Shown: positions 35,638 to 45,749 of the stretch, piece after piece
Position numbering within the stretch: the stretch's first letter is position 1
Layout: every line of letters starts with the position of its first letter
Assembly (NCBI RefSeq): GCF_013299185.1
Contig: NZ_JAAFKG010000001.1
Coordinates: 240,507-304,506 of the forward strand
Source of the DNA: Microcoleus sp. bin48.metabat.b7b8b9.023
GTDB lineage: Bacteria > Cyanobacteriota > Cyanobacteriia > Cyanobacteriales > Microcoleaceae
Direction: 5' to 3'
Length of the DNA: 64,000 nt
Notes under the pieces: model-generated
Databases searched by the model: none
Seen by the model: only the letters and a program-made list of their open reading frames with translations
Told to the model about the DNA's origin: nothing
Made by a program: the position numbers and the translations under genes

Positions 35638-36195
35638 ATGCGCTGTTCCTCCTGCCAACACACAAATAGCCGCGTTCTCGAATCGCGTTCAGCCGAATCT
35701 GGTCAAAGCATCCGTCGGCGGCGCGAATGTTTGAGCTGTCAGCACCGCTTCACAACTTACGAACGCATAGAATTTGTGCCGATTACGGTGATTAAGCGGG
35801 ACGGGAAGCGCGAATCTTTCGATCGGTCAAAATTAGTCAGGGGACTGGTTCGGGCCTGCGAAAAAACAGGTTTGTCTTCGGGACAACTCGAAACCCTGGC
35901 AGAAGAAATCGAAGCTCAACTCCAAGGTCGATCGCTCCGCGAAGTCACCAGTTCTGACATTGGAGAATTAGTATTGTTACATCTGCGGCCGCTCAGCGAA
36001 GTCGCTTACGTCCGTTTTGCCTCGGTATATCGGCAATTTCGAGGCATCCGAGATTTTGTAGATACCCTAAATCACCTTCAGAATCCCCTCAGCGAAACTC
36101 AAGAACCAGGAACTAACCCAGATTTTGACGGTGGTGTGCCGGATTCGGATGCGTGCGATCGAGAAAGCCCCGCATCCTATGCTACTCCCAGCTAA
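35638..36195 (+). CDS. nrdR: Transcriptional repressor NrdR
   Basis: 185 residues from ATG 35638 (MRCSSCQH). The zinc ribbon CSSC...CLSC covers residues 3-34 with [19 protein letters not shown], and an ATP-cone follows ([20 protein letters not shown]). NrdR represses ribonucleotide reductase genes by binding NrdR boxes and senses dATP through the ATP-cone. The last 30 residues are a longer acidic tail than usual. A frame from 35599 adds 13 residues with no merit. The gene is upstream of rpsA by 640 bases. Confidence 0.96.
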   Translation: MRCSSCQHTNSRVLESRSAESGQSIRRRRECLSCQHRFTTYERIEFVPITVIKRDGKRESFDRSKLVRGLVRACEKTGLSSGQLETLAEEIEAQLQGRSLREVTSSDIGELVLLHLRPLSEVAYVRFASVYRQFRGIRDFVDTLNHLQNPLSETQEPGTNPDFDGGVPDSDACDRESPASYATPS

Positions 36196-36469
36196 GCTCG
36201 CTTAAATTAATTTATAGAAATATTCTGGGAGATTGAAAACCGTGTCGCGAGGAAGGCCGGGAGGAATAGCGACTCAAGAGACTCTCATTCGAGCGAGTGT
36301 TCTTTTTTCTCAGTAAGAGTGCTGGGTGTGATATGATCGTCATCGGTCTAAAATAGAGTATAACTAGACAACGTAAAAACTTAACTGGATTAGTTGAGTG
36401 CGTAGTCACACCTAACGGTGTTGCAGTTTAGGAAAGCTCGCATTTGAACAAAACCTAACTAAAGATCGG

Positions 36470-36610
36470 TGACCAACTTAAATACGGTAGGGCATACCGA
36501 AATTTACGCTTCTGGAGAAACCGACCTCTACTTAGACTGGAGTAATCCTGTCGCCAGCAAGTCGGCTCGTTGAATGAAGAATCTCAGTTTATTTATACCT
36601 GAGAGTGTCA
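36470..36610 (+). mobile_element. 3' remnant of a tnpB gene with its right end, in the rpsA leader
   Basis: From 36484 the frame reads TVGHTEIYASGETD, LYLDWSNPVASKSAR then TGA at 36571. This is the C-terminal tail seen in cyanobacterial IS200/IS605 TnpB proteins. Immediately after come GAATGAAGAATCTCAG, a loop and CTGAGAGTGTCAA (36577-36611), the matching right-end hairpin. In TnpB systems the guide RNA scaffold overlaps exactly this part. The rest of tnpB is gone. The remnant lies about 225 bases before the rpsA start, inside its 5' region. Confidence 0.65.
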
Positions 36611-36611
36611 A

Positions 36612-36834
36612 AATAGTCCACTGGACTCTGAATGTTAAAAATCAAACGCTTTAACACAGAGTTGGAATTAAGAGCAATGGCAAGCGCCGGTGTACGGTTG
36701 CACCGGGCAAAAGTTGGCAAAAACTGACTTTCGTAAAAGATTTTGCAAGAAGTTAACCACTTTTTTAGCAAAATCTCTAGTATCTGCCTGCAAACGAAAA
36801 ACATGAAGGAGAGAAATCCTAGGAAACTATTCGC
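36612..36834 (+). promoter_or_regulatory. 5' leader of rpsA
   Basis: This 223-base stretch between the tnpB remnant and rpsA has no gene. A purine-rich GAAGGAGAGAA at 36806-36816 is the likely ribosome site, about 18 bases before the ATG, longer than usual. S1 genes are commonly autoregulated through their leaders, but no specific fold is identified here. Confidence 0.4.
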
Positions 36835-38016
36835 ATGGTCAATACCAAAACCACAGTCAAAGACATCGGCTTTACTCACGAAGATTTTGCGGCCTTACTT
36901 GATAAATATGACTATCACTTTAGCCCCGGCGATGTAGTAGCGGGTACAGTTTTTAGTATAGAACCGAGGGGCGCTCTGATTGATATCGGTGCTAAAACAG
37001 CAGCGTACATTCCCATTCAGGAAATGTCCATCAATCGAGTGGAAAGCCCTGAAGAAGTATTGCAATCAAACGAAACCAGAGAATTTTTCATCCTCACCGA
37101 TGAAAATGAAGACGGACAATTAACCCTGTCCATTCGACGCATTGAGTATATGCGCGCCTGGGAAAGAGTGCGACAACTGCAAGCAGAAGACGCTACAGTT
37201 CGATCGCAAGTATTTGCCACCAACCGAGGCGGCGCACTCGTAAGAATTGAAGGATTGCGAGGCTTTATTCCCGGTTCTCACATCAGCACCCGCAAACCGA
37301 AGGAAGAATTAGTCGCCGAAGAATTGCCATTAAAATTCTTAGAGGTAGACGAAGACCGCAACCGCCTAGTGTTGAGCCACCGTCGCGCCTTAGTCGAGCG
37401 CAAGATGAACCGCCTCGAAGTCGGGGAAGTGGTCATCGGTACAGTGCGCGGCATCAAGCCCTACGGTGCTTTTATCGACATCGGCGGCGTCAGCGGCTTG
37501 CTGCACATCTCGGAAATTTCGCACGATCACATCGATACGCCTCATAGCGTCTTCAATGTCAACGACGAAGTGAAAGTGATGATCATTGACTTGGATGCTG
37601 AGAGAGGCCGGATTTCTCTCTCCACCAAGCAGTTGGAACCGGAGCCTGGCGCGATGGTTAAAAATCGCGAATTGGTGTACGAGAAAGCTGAGGAAATGGC
37701 TGCTAAGTTCCGCGAAAAAATGCTCGCTCAAAAGCAAGCTAAAGCTGGGATTGAAGTTCCTGTAGATGCAACTGATTCTGACGAACTCTCCGATGAAATA
37801 CTCGAAGATGTACCGTCAGCAATGGAAGAAGATTTGCCGGAAGAAACAACCGAACCAGTTACGGAAGCTACACCCGAACCAGTTACGGAAGCGGAAGCTA
37901 CACCCGAACCAGTTACGGAAGCTACACCCGAACCTGTCGCGGAAGCTATACCCGAACCTGTCACGGAAGCTACATCAGAGGTATCTGAAGAAATACCTCC
38001 GGTGACAGTCGAATAA
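36835..38016 (+). CDS. rpsA: 30S ribosomal protein S1
   Basis: 393 residues. Three S1 RNA-binding domains: about 30-100 (GDVVAGTVFSIEPRGALIDI), 118-185 (RGFIPGSHIST), and 195-270 (GEVVIGTVRGIKPYGAFIDI). This is the cyanobacterial/chloroplast S1 layout, shorter than the six-domain enterobacterial form. The final 100 residues are acidic and repetitive with units of TPEPVTEA, likely disordered. S1 binds mRNA for initiation. The repeat tail is encoded by a 24-base-like tandem (37857-37975) and may vary in length between strains. Confidence 0.95.
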   Translation: MVNTKTTVKDIGFTHEDFAALLDKYDYHFSPGDVVAGTVFSIEPRGALIDIGAKTAAYIPIQEMSINRVESPEEVLQSNETREFFILTDENEDGQLTLSIRRIEYMRAWERVRQLQAEDATVRSQVFATNRGGALVRIEGLRGFIPGSHISTRKPKEELVAEELPLKFLEVDEDRNRLVLSHRRALVERKMNRLEVGEVVIGTVRGIKPYGAFIDIGGVSGLLHISEISHDHIDTPHSVFNVNDEVKVMIIDLDAERGRISLSTKQLEPEPGAMVKNRELVYEKAEEMAAKFREKMLAQKQAKAGIEVPVDATDSDELSDEILEDVPSAMEEDLPEETTEPVTEATPEPVTEAEATPEPVTEATPEPVAEAIPEPVTEATSEVSEEIPPVTVE

Positions 38017-38040
38017 TATCGAAATTAGTGTTATTGGTTA

Positions 38041-38063
38041 AAGAGGGATTACCCTCTTTTTTT
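38041..38063 (+). terminator. Intrinsic terminator of rpsA
   Basis: AAGAGGG/CCCTCTT stem with loop ATTA followed by a T run, 24 bases after the rpsA stop. A second palindrome follows at 38113-38133 (CATTCTCAG...CTGAGAATG). Confidence 0.8.
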
Positions 38064-38194
38064 AAGCTTATTTTTTATTATCAATATAATATTTATGAGT
38101 CGATCTTCTGTCATTCTCAGCTACGCTGAGAATGAACAGAAAATCGGTTGAGATCCTTTCCGTTAACAAATACGGGGTTTTCGCGGAGATTTCG

Positions 38195-41100
38195 ATGAAC
38201 AACTCTGAAGCAAATATACCGGAATCGATCGCACCATCCTCGCTCGATCCCGAAGAGCAAAACACAGTAGATGCCCCCTTTCCCATCGTTGGGATTGCCG
38301 CCTCTGCCGGAGGGCTAGAAGCATTCACGGAGTTACTTAGCCACTTACCCACCGATACGGGCATGGCATTTGTGCTGATTCAGCACTTAGACCCCAATCA
38401 CAAAAGTCTGTTGAGCGAAATTCTCACCAGAACCACGCAAATGCCTGTCAGTCAGGTGCAAGACGGGACGACTGTAGAGCCGAATCAGGTATATATAATT
38501 CCGCCCAACACCAAGATGACACTCGCCTCCGGGGTGCTGAAACTCACACCCCGCGAGAAAATTTATGGAAAATATATGCCGGGAGATGCGTTTTTCGTGT
38601 CCTTGGCAGCCGATCGCGGACACAAGGCGATCGCCGTAGTATTATCGGGGGGAGACGGAGACGGTTCCCTGGGGCTCAAAGCAATCAAAGCAGCCGGAGG
38701 AGTGACCTTTGCTCAATGTGAAGCCTCGGCAAAATTCGATAGTATGCCGAATACCGCAGTTGCCACAGGTGATGTAGACTTCGTTCTGCCCCCTCAACAA
38801 ATTGCTGAGGAATTGGCAAATCTCAGTGACAATCCCTTGCTTTCTTGCCCGATATCGACCATCCCGGTTGAAGAATTACCCCCAGAGAGGGATGTGCGGG
38901 CAACTATTTTGGGAATGCTACGATCGACTACAGGCGTTGATTTCACCCACTACAAAGTCGCCACAATCGATCGACGCATTCAGCGACGGATGCTGTTATA
39001 TAAGCTGGATAGATTGGCAGATTACGCTCAATACCTGCGAGACAATCCGGCTGAAGTCCAAGCCCTGTATCAAGAAATCCTGATCCACGTCACCAGTTTT
39101 TTCCGAGATCCAGAAGCCTTTCAACAGTTAAAAGAGCTAGTTTTTCCGACAATTACCGAACATAAATCGGCCAAAATTCCGATCCGGATTTGGGTGGCGG
39201 GATGTTCCACAGGAGAAGAAGTTTACTCGATCGCCATTTGTTTGTTAGAGTTTTTGGGCGATCGAGTTTCTCTCCCAGCGATCCAGATTTTTGCCACAGA
39301 TATTAGCGAAGCAGCGATCGGCAAAGCGAGGTCTGGCTTCTACTTGGAAAACCAGATGATCGACGTTTCACCAGAGCGCCGGGCTCGCTTCTTCACGCTC
39401 GAAGGAGGAGGCTATAAAATCAACAAAATAGTCCGCGAACTGTGTATATTTGCCAGACAAAACTTAGGGAGCGACCCGCCTTTTTCCAATCTAGATCTAA
39501 TTAGCTGTCGAAATGTGCTGATTTACTTGGCAGAGCCGTTGCAAAAACGACTAATTCCCATTTTTCATTACAGTCTTAACCCGACTGGCTTTCTGCTGTT
39601 AGGCAATTCTGAGAGTATCGGAAAATTCTCATCCTTGTTTGATTCAGTACACGCAAAGTGCAAAATTTATGCTAAAAGATTGACTGAAAATAGTCCAATA
39701 TTTTCGTTTTCGACGAGTTCTTACCCCGTCGCTAAAGTAGATGAATCTGAGCAAATGAATGAAAACGCTTCAGATTCCTTTGACTTACAGCGATACACAG
39801 ACCAACTGATTTTGAATCGCTATGCCCCAGCAGGTGTGGTCGTCAACGAGCAGATGAACATTCTGCAAGTGCGGGGAGACACTAATCTTTACTTGAGACT
39901 GACACCAGGGATTCCCACCTTAAATTTGCTGACAATGGCAAGGGAAGGCTTGATAATCGAGCTACGCACGGCAATTTATCAGGCACAAATGCAGAATGTA
40001 ATTGTGAGAAAAGAAGGGGTAATACTGGTCGCGGGCGAGCGATCGAGTCTAGTCAATCTTGAGGTGATTCCCTTCCAGCCTGCGACTGTAGAATCACGCT
40101 ACTTTTTGATTCTATTTGAAGAAGCTTTACCCACTGCGATCGATCTCAGTACCGTCAATGCTGAGACCTTGGATCCTGGTGATTTAGAGCGTGAGATTGT
40201 GCGGTTGAGACAGGCACTTGCCACCGCTAATGAAGAAAAAAATTCGGCTCAAGCGCATCTCCAAGCGGTAATTCATGAACAGGAAAGTCTCAACCAAGAT
40301 ATCAAAGTTGCCAACGAAGAAATCCTATCAAGCAACGAGGAGTTGCAAAGCACCAACGAGGAATTAGAAACTGCCAAAGAAGAGATTCAAGCTACCAACG
40401 AGGAACTGATTACCACTAATGAGGAACTTCGCAGTCGAAATATTGAACAACACCAAATAAATAACGACTTAATAAATTTACTGGCTAGTATCAATATCCC
40501 GATTTTGATGCTGGCAAACGATTTAAAGATTAGACGCTTTACGCCAATGGCAAAGCAACTTTTTAATCTGATTCCTACAGATATTGGACGACCTTTTAGC
40601 GATATTCGCTCCACTCTTGATGTTCCAGATTTAGAAACGATGATTTTGGAGGTGATTGATACTCTCCAGACGAAAGAACAAGAAATCAAAACTCTAGCGG
40701 GATATTGGTACAACCTCCGCATTCGTCCTTATCGCACGACGGAAAACGTGATTGACGGTGTGGTAATGGTTTGGATCGATATTGATGCTATGAAACGCAC
40801 TGCCAAAACCTTAGAGTTAGCCCGAAATTATGCTGAAACGATCGTCGAAACTGTGCAAACACCTTTAGTCGTGCTGGATGCCGATCTACAAGTGAACACA
40901 GCCAATCGATCGTTCTATGAAACATTTCAGGTTTCAGCCCCAGAAACAGCGCAATTTTCGCTGTTTGAATTAGGAAATGGGCAATGGAATATCCCGAAAC
41001 TGCGATCGATATTGGAAGATATTCTGGTGAGTGATGTTCAGCTTCTAAACTTTGAGTTAAATCACGTATTTGAGCAGATTGGGCAGAAAACTATGCTGCT

Positions 41101-42397
41101 GAATGCTTGTAAACTGCAACGAGAAGACCAAGCTTTAATGATTTTGTTGTCGATCGAGGATATCACAAATCGCAAGCAGTTTGAGACAGAGCGATCGCAG
41201 TTATTGATGCAGGAGAAGTCAGCCCGTCAAGACGCAGAAATCAGCAACCGTGCCAAAGATGAATTTCTGGCGAATCTCTCCCACGAGCTCCGCAACCCCC
41301 TGACTCCGATCCTGGGATGGGCAAAATTGCTGCGCTCTGGCAAGCTGAAGGAACCAGCCGTTACTCGGGCCCTAGAGGTAATCGAGCGGTGTGCGATCGC
41401 CCAAAATCAGTTAATTGAAGATATTCTGGATATTTCCCGGATTACGAGTGGTAAGATTCATCTCGATATTAGTCCGATCGATCTGGTTGTGGTGGCGCAA
41501 AGTGCGATCGACGGGGTGCAATTATCAGCCGATGCCAAAAACATCCAAATGGTTGCACAGTTGACTTCTGCGACGGTTTTAGGCGATGCTGACAGGTTAC
41601 AACAAGTATTGTGGAATATTCTATCTAACGCCATTAAGTTTACTCCATCGGGCGGACGAGTGGAAATTGCCCTAGAGTCGATCGACTGTCACGCTCAAAT
41701 TCGAGTCACCGACACTGGAAAAGGGATTCGGGCAGACTTTTTGCCCTATATTTTCGATCGTTTCCATCAAGGTGATTCCAGCACCACCAAGGCTAATCAA
41801 GGGCTAGGATTAGGTTTGTCGATCGTCCGTCAATTAGTCGAACTTCACGACGGTACGGTGCTTGCTGAAAGTCCGGGTGAGGGACAAGGAACTACAATAA
41901 CTGTGAAGTTGCCGCTAGTGGCAATTGCCCAACAATTAACACCGCCCAGTCATGTAGAGCCGACTGTATTAAGCATACCTCCAAACAGATCAAAAGAGGC
42001 CGTACCAAACCTTGAGGGCTTGCAAATATTAAGCGTAGATGATGATGTCGATACCCGTGAGTTATTGCAATTTGTGCTGGAAGACTGCGGTGCCCAGGTG
42101 CTAACGGTGGGATCTGTAAAAGAGGCGATCGCGGCTTTGACGAAAAACCTTTATGACGTGCTAATTTCCGATATTGGAATGCCAGAGGAAGATGGGTATT
42201 CCTTGATGCAACAAGTGCGATCTCTTGATGCCGAAGCTGGTGGAAATATTCCAGCCATTGCGCTTACTGCTTATGCTAGCGATGGAGAACGGCAAAAGGC
42301 GATCGATGCAGGTTTCAACAAGCATATTGCTAAGCCTGTGAAGCCTGTTCAACTCGCATTAATCATTGCGGATTTAGTTATCAAGAATAATGTTTGA
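38195..42397 (+). CDS. CheB-CheR-PAS-histidine kinase-receiver fusion
   Basis: 1400 residues from ATG 38195, preceded by GGAG at 6 bases; an ATG at 38132 is less likely. Domain order: CheB methylesterase (VGIAASAGGLEAF with the serine, LIQHLDPNH, VVLSGGDGDGSLG), CheR methyltransferase (KVATIDRRIQRRM, WVAGCSTGEEVYS for AdoMet binding, FATDISEAAI), a long coiled coil rich in NEELQSTNEEL, PAS regions, HisKA (NLSHELRNPLTPI), HATPase (NILSNAIKFT, DTGKGI, GLGLGLS), and a final receiver (VDDDVDTRELL, ISDIGMPEEDG). No membrane helix. Such fusions couple methylation-type control to a kinase and act outside classical chemotaxis. No che operon is adjacent. Confidence 0.93.
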   Translation: MNNSEANIPESIAPSSLDPEEQNTVDAPFPIVGIAASAGGLEAFTELLSHLPTDTGMAFVLIQHLDPNHKSLLSEILTRTTQMPVSQVQDGTTVEPNQVYIIPPNTKMTLASGVLKLTPREKIYGKYMPGDAFFVSLAADRGHKAIAVVLSGGDGDGSLGLKAIKAAGGVTFAQCEASAKFDSMPNTAVATGDVDFVLPPQQIAEELANLSDNPLLSCPISTIPVEELPPERDVRATILGMLRSTTGVDFTHYKVATIDRRIQRRMLLYKLDRLADYAQYLRDNPAEVQALYQEILIHVTSFFRDPEAFQQLKELVFPTITEHKSAKIPIRIWVAGCSTGEEVYSIAICLLEFLGDRVSLPAIQIFATDISEAAIGKARSGFYLENQMIDVSPERRARFFTLEGGGYKINKIVRELCIFARQNLGSDPPFSNLDLISCRNVLIYLAEPLQKRLIPIFHYSLNPTGFLLLGNSESIGKFSSLFDSVHAKCKIYAKRLTENSPIFSFSTSSYPVAKVDESEQMNENASDSFDLQRYTDQLILNRYAPAGVVVNEQMNILQVRGDTNLYLRLTPGIPTLNLLTMAREGLIIELRTAIYQAQMQNVIVRKEGVILVAGERSSLVNLEVIPFQPATVESRYFLILFEEALPTAIDLSTVNAETLDPGDLEREIVRLRQALATANEEKNSAQAHLQAVIHEQESLNQDIKVANEEILSSNEELQSTNEELETAKEEIQATNEELITTNEELRSRNIEQHQINNDLINLLASINIPILMLANDLKIRRFTPMAKQLFNLIPTDIGRPFSDIRSTLDVPDLETMILEVIDTLQTKEQEIKTLAGYWYNLRIRPYRTTENVIDGVVMVWIDIDAMKRTAKTLELARNYAETIVETVQTPLVVLDADLQVNTANRSFYETFQVSAPETAQFSLFELGNGQWNIPKLRSILEDILVSDVQLLNFELNHVFEQIGQKTMLLNACKLQREDQALMILLSIEDITNRKQFETERSQLLMQEKSARQDAEISNRAKDEFLANLSHELRNPLTPILGWAKLLRSGKLKEPAVTRALEVIERCAIAQNQLIEDILDISRITSGKIHLDISPIDLVVVAQSAIDGVQLSADAKNIQMVAQLTSATVLGDADRLQQVLWNILSNAIKFTPSGGRVEIALESIDCHAQIRVTDTGKGIRADFLPYIFDRFHQGDSSTTKANQGLGLGLSIVRQLVELHDGTVLAESPGEGQGTTITVKLPLVAIAQQLTPPSHVEPTVLSIPPNRSKEAVPNLEGLQILSVDDDVDTRELLQFVLEDCGAQVLTVGSVKEAIAALTKNLYDVLISDIGMPEEDGYSLMQQVRSLDAEAGGNIPAIALTAYASDGERQKAIDAGFNKHIAKPVKPVQLALIIADLVIKNNV

Positions 42398-42563
42398 TTT
42401 TTAATTGTCATTGTTGGCGATTGTTTCGGAATGATTTAACCACAGAGAGCGCAGAGAGCGCAGAGGAAGAGAAAAGAGAGATAAATAATTCTGATACCAA
42501 TTGCCAAAAACATGAAAAGATGAGAAGATAGAAGGCAATATAAAAATTAAGGAGTTTTGATTC

Positions 42564-43307
42564 TTGGTAACTATTAAATGTCGGGGCATTAGCTTCTCTA
42601 ATATTCAAGCCGTAATCTTTGACAAAGACGGCACTCTAGAGGATTCTCAAGAATTTTTGAGACATTTAGGGATGAAGCGATCGCGCCTCGTAGATGCTCA
42701 AATCCCAGGCGTTGGAGAGCCATTACAAATGGCTTTCGGCATCGAAGTTGGTAAAATCGACCCCACGGGCTTGCTAGCAGTCGGTAGTCGCCGGGAAAAC
42801 GAAATTGTGGCGGCAGGATATATCGCGGAAACTGGCAGAGGATGGATAGAATCTTTAACTATTGCTCAACGCGCTTTTGATGAAGCTGACCAAATGTTAA
42901 AAAGTAGTCCACCTTCTCCTTTGTTTGTTGGCAGTTTGGAAGTATTAAAATCTCTGTCTGAAGCTGGTTTGAAACTAGGAATTCTTTCGGCTGCGACAAC
43001 AAAAGCGGTAGAAAAACTTGTGAAAGCTCACCAATTAAGCGAATATATTCAGTTAGAAATGGGTGTAGATTCTGTACATCTGAATAAACCCGATCCGAAA
43101 CTATTTTTGTTAGCTTGTGAGAGACTGGGAGTAGATCCCGCAGCAACTTTAATGGTGGGAGATTCGGCGGGCGATATTCAGATGGGGAAAGATGCTGGTG
43201 CGGCGGGCTGCATCGGGATTTGTTGGGGGAATGCCCAGGTTAGTCATTTGGAAAAGGCTGATGTGGCGATCGCATCTTTGGATGAAATTACAATTTTAGC
43301 AGATTGA
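42564..43307 (+). CDS. HAD-superfamily hydrolase
   Basis: 247 residues. Motif I is VIFDKDGTLEDS (nucleophile Asp and acid/base Asp), motif II GILSAATT, motif III lysine in HLNKPDPK, and motif IV VGDSAGDIQMGKDAG. This is the phosphoglycolate phosphatase-like (subclass I) HAD fold with a helical cap. It hydrolyses a small phosphomonoester; the substrate is not determinable. The start is a TTG with AAGGAG 9 bases upstream, which decides it since no ATG lies before motif I. Confidence 0.88.
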   Translation: MVTIKCRGISFSNIQAVIFDKDGTLEDSQEFLRHLGMKRSRLVDAQIPGVGEPLQMAFGIEVGKIDPTGLLAVGSRRENEIVAAGYIAETGRGWIESLTIAQRAFDEADQMLKSSPPSPLFVGSLEVLKSLSEAGLKLGILSAATTKAVEKLVKAHQLSEYIQLEMGVDSVHLNKPDPKLFLLACERLGVDPAATLMVGDSAGDIQMGKDAGAAGCIGICWGNAQVSHLEKADVAIASLDEITILAD

Positions 43308-43362
43308 GCAAACATCACATCGCTAGGGCAGGTTTTGCTTTGGAAAATCTCGCTTCTAGCCG

Positions 43363-43570
43363 AGTCCAGATCCCCCCTAACCCCCCTTCAAAAGGGGGGG
43401 ACAAGAGTGTTCAAAGTCCACCTTAAAAAAGGGGGACAAGAAAGAGCATTCAAAGTCCCGGGGATAATCGGGGCGAACCCGAAGTGTTTGAAGTCCCCCT
43501 GATTGTTGGGAGACTTTGATAAGAATCTTGTCCCCCCCTTTTGAAGGGGGGCTAGGGGGGATCTGGTCTC
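43363..43570. repeat. GATCCCCCTAA-type palindromic repeat, copy 2
   Basis: Bounded by CCAGATCCCCCCTAACCCC and GGGGGGCTAGGGGGGATCTGG, with internal AAAGTCC and TTTGAT-type linkers. It fills most of the 331-base gap between two convergent genes. No gene is present in 43308-43638. Confidence 0.8.
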
Positions 43571-43638
43571 GGCGGTAAACAGCAGTCTATGATTACGTTT
43601 AATCTTAAGTTAACACGATAAAAAGCATTGCGGTGTCC

Positions 43639-44130
43639 CTACAAACAACGCAAACCCAGAATTATCACATCTCTTTCAACGCCATCAAGTTCGGCGACTT
43701 GGGGCATATATCCCCACTGCTGAAACCCAAATTTCTGGAACAACGCTAAACTCGGCTGATTGTGAGCAAAAATTATTGCCATCAGGGTTTTAAGTCTCAA
43801 TTTAGGACTTTGCGTAATTGCCGATTGCAATAATTTTTGTCCAATTCCGCAGCTTTGGCGATCGGGCGCGACGTAGATGCTAATTTCTGCGGTATGCTGA
43901 TAGGCGGCGCGTCCGTAGAAAAGCTGAAAACTCAGCCAGCCGACGATTTTTTTTTCTGATTCCATTACCCAAATCGGCAAAGAATAGGGCGAGTGTTCTC
44001 TGTACCATGCGAGGCGGCTTTCGACTGAGACTGGTTTTAAATCTGCTGTGGCCATTCTCCCCGGTATTGCTGCATTGTATATTTGGACAATTGCGGATAA
44101 ATCGCTTTCTACTGCGTCGCGGATTTTCAT
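43639..44130 (-). CDS. GNAT acetyltransferase (phosphinothricin acetyltransferase-like)
   Basis: 163 residues. It opens MKIRDAVESDLSAIVQIYN and has TAEISIYVAPDRQSCGIGQK, the beta4 and acetyl-CoA pyrophosphate loop (Q/RxxGxG/A form: RQSCGIGQ), and HNQPSLALFQKFGFQQWG. This layout is that of the Pat/Bar/YncA group, which acetylates amino groups of small amino-acid analogues. The natural substrate here is unknown. Complete length for the family. It stands alone. Confidence 0.88.
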   Translation of the reverse strand: MKIRDAVESDLSAIVQIYNAAIPGRMATADLKPVSVESRLAWYREHSPYSLPIWVMESEKKIVGWLSFQLFYGRAAYQHTAEISIYVAPDRQSCGIGQKLLQSAITQSPKLRLKTLMAIIFAHNQPSLALFQKFGFQQWGYMPQVAELDGVERDVIILGLRCL

Positions 44131-44337
44131 CGTTTGGTTGACTGTTGACTGTTGACTGTTGACTGTTATACCAATTTTTTACTGTGCTGCATAGCCGTCA
44201 TAATTCACGCGTCAAACCATTTTTTGTGTCATATATGTAGGGTGAGCAATGTGCACCTTACTGCCATAATTCGCGCGTAAAACAATTTTTTGCATTAATT
44301 CTGCAATTATTAACTGTCAACTGTCAACTGTCAACTG

Positions 44338-45408
44338 TCAACTGCTATACAGTTCCATGATATCCCTAACAGCCATCCGCGAATTGGCTCCCAATGTCAG
44401 GGGTGAGGTGTGTCCTCGCTGAAAGTGTTCTGCCGCCGCACAGCCGATCATTGCTGCGTTGTCCGTGCAATATTTTAATGGGGGAAACAATACTCGCAAG
44501 TTGTGCTTAACTGCGGCTGCTTGTAAATGTTTTCGGAGTCCGCTGTTGGCTGCGACTCCGCCACCGACTACTATAGTAGTGAGTCCGAAATTTAGCGCAC
44601 AGTCGATCGCCCTTTTGGTTAAACCCTTCGCTACTGTTTCCTGAAAACTGGCCGCAATATCATTAATTGTAGAGGCAGTCAAGACGCCTTCGCCGCCGGC
44701 ATTAATATCTAGTTTTTTGAGTTTCTGCACTAATTGCAAAACTGCTGTTTTCAACCCGCTAAAACTGCTGTCGTAGGGATGGTAGCCGCCACCGGGGAGC
44801 GAAATTCTGCCTTCTGGGAGGGGGTATGCTTGGGGATTTCCCAGGGCGGCCAATTTGTCCATCAGCGGCCCGCCGGGATATCCTAGCTGCAACAGTCTGG
44901 CGACTTTATCAAAAGCTTCACCCGCGGCATCGTCGCGCGTTTGTCCGACTGTTTCGTAAACGCCGCAATCTTTAACATAAATTAAACTGGTGTGTCCGCC
45001 CGAAACTAACAAGCACAAAAACGGCGGCTGCAAGTCGGGTTCGATTAGGTAAGAAGCGTAGATATGCCCTTCGAGGTGGTGGACGCCTAAAAAAGGTTTT
45101 TGGTGGACTATTGCCAAGCTTTTCGCCGCTGTCAGCCCGACTAACAATGCACCTACTAAACCGGGGGCACAAGTCGCTGCAATGCCGTCAATTTCTGACC
45201 AACTCAAGTTGGCTTCACTCAGACACTGGGCAATTACCTGATTTAGCATTTCTAGGTGACTCCGCGAAGCTACTTCCGGGACTACCCCACCGTACTGCTC
45301 GTGGATTTTAATTTGTGATGCTACAACATTGCTGCAAACTTGACGATTCTTAACAATTGCTGCTGCTGTTTCGTCACAACTTGTTTCAATTGCGAAAATG
45401 GTTGCCAT
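44338..45408 (-). CDS. tsaD: tRNA N6-adenosine threonylcarbamoyltransferase
   Basis: 356 residues. It begins [16 protein letters not shown], has [11 protein letters not shown] with the metal-binding Hxxx[30 protein letters not shown] and [14 protein letters not shown]. TsaD, with TsaB and TsaE, transfers threonylcarbamoyl to A37 of ANN-decoding tRNAs. The family length and all motifs are intact. Transcribed away from psaF, with 341 bases between. STRR repeats lie downstream at 44317-44343. Confidence 0.97.
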   Translation of the reverse strand: MATIFAIETSCDETAAAIVKNRQVCSNVVASQIKIHEQYGGVVPEVASRSHLEMLNQVIAQCLSEANLSWSEIDGIAATCAPGLVGALLVGLTAAKSLAIVHQKPFLGVHHLEGHIYASYLIEPDLQPPFLCLLVSGGHTSLIYVKDCGVYETVGQTRDDAAGEAFDKVARLLQLGYPGGPLMDKLAALGNPQAYPLPEGRISLPGGGYHPYDSSFSGLKTAVLQLVQKLKKLDINAGGEGVLTASTINDIAASFQETVAKGLTKRAIDCALNFGLTTIVVGGGVAANSGLRKHLQAAAVKHNLRVLFPPLKYCTDNAAMIGCAAAEHFQRGHTSPLTLGANSRMAVRDIMELYSS

Positions 45409-45749
45409 TAACTGGTAATTTTATTTGATAGGTTAGCTATTGCTAGCTTAACGAATTCGGCGCAAGTCCCCCGGCTCGATCTGTTCTCAGGTTATTGCTT
45501 GCGGATATTTGCCAGCCGTTGGAGTGGGCCGGAGGCGATCGAACTATAATGCAAGCTGCGGAATATCCTAGCGGTATTGCTAAGCTCTCGCACTGACCTA
45601 TGAAACCGGAATCCCTGATTCTTTTGGGCTTTGCCGCCTCTATGATGGAGACTTTAGACTGTCAGCAAGTGCGGTAATCTGGATTCGGATCGGCAAGTTG
45701 AAATGCTTGTACAAAAACTTATTGTTTTGTAACAAAAGGAAACAATTTC
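45409..45749. promoter_or_regulatory. Divergent intergenic region tsaD / psaF
   Basis: Contains promoters for both genes by position. A TATAAT at 45545-45550 is a possible -10 box for psaF. A 25-codon frame at 45600 (MKPESLILLG) has no known match. AAAGGAAA (45736-45743) is the psaF ribosome site. Confidence 0.4.

Noticed and set aside
45600..45677. 25-codon frame MKPESLILLG before psaF
   Set aside because: It does not match any small photosystem subunit I know and has no hydrophobic helix of sufficient length.
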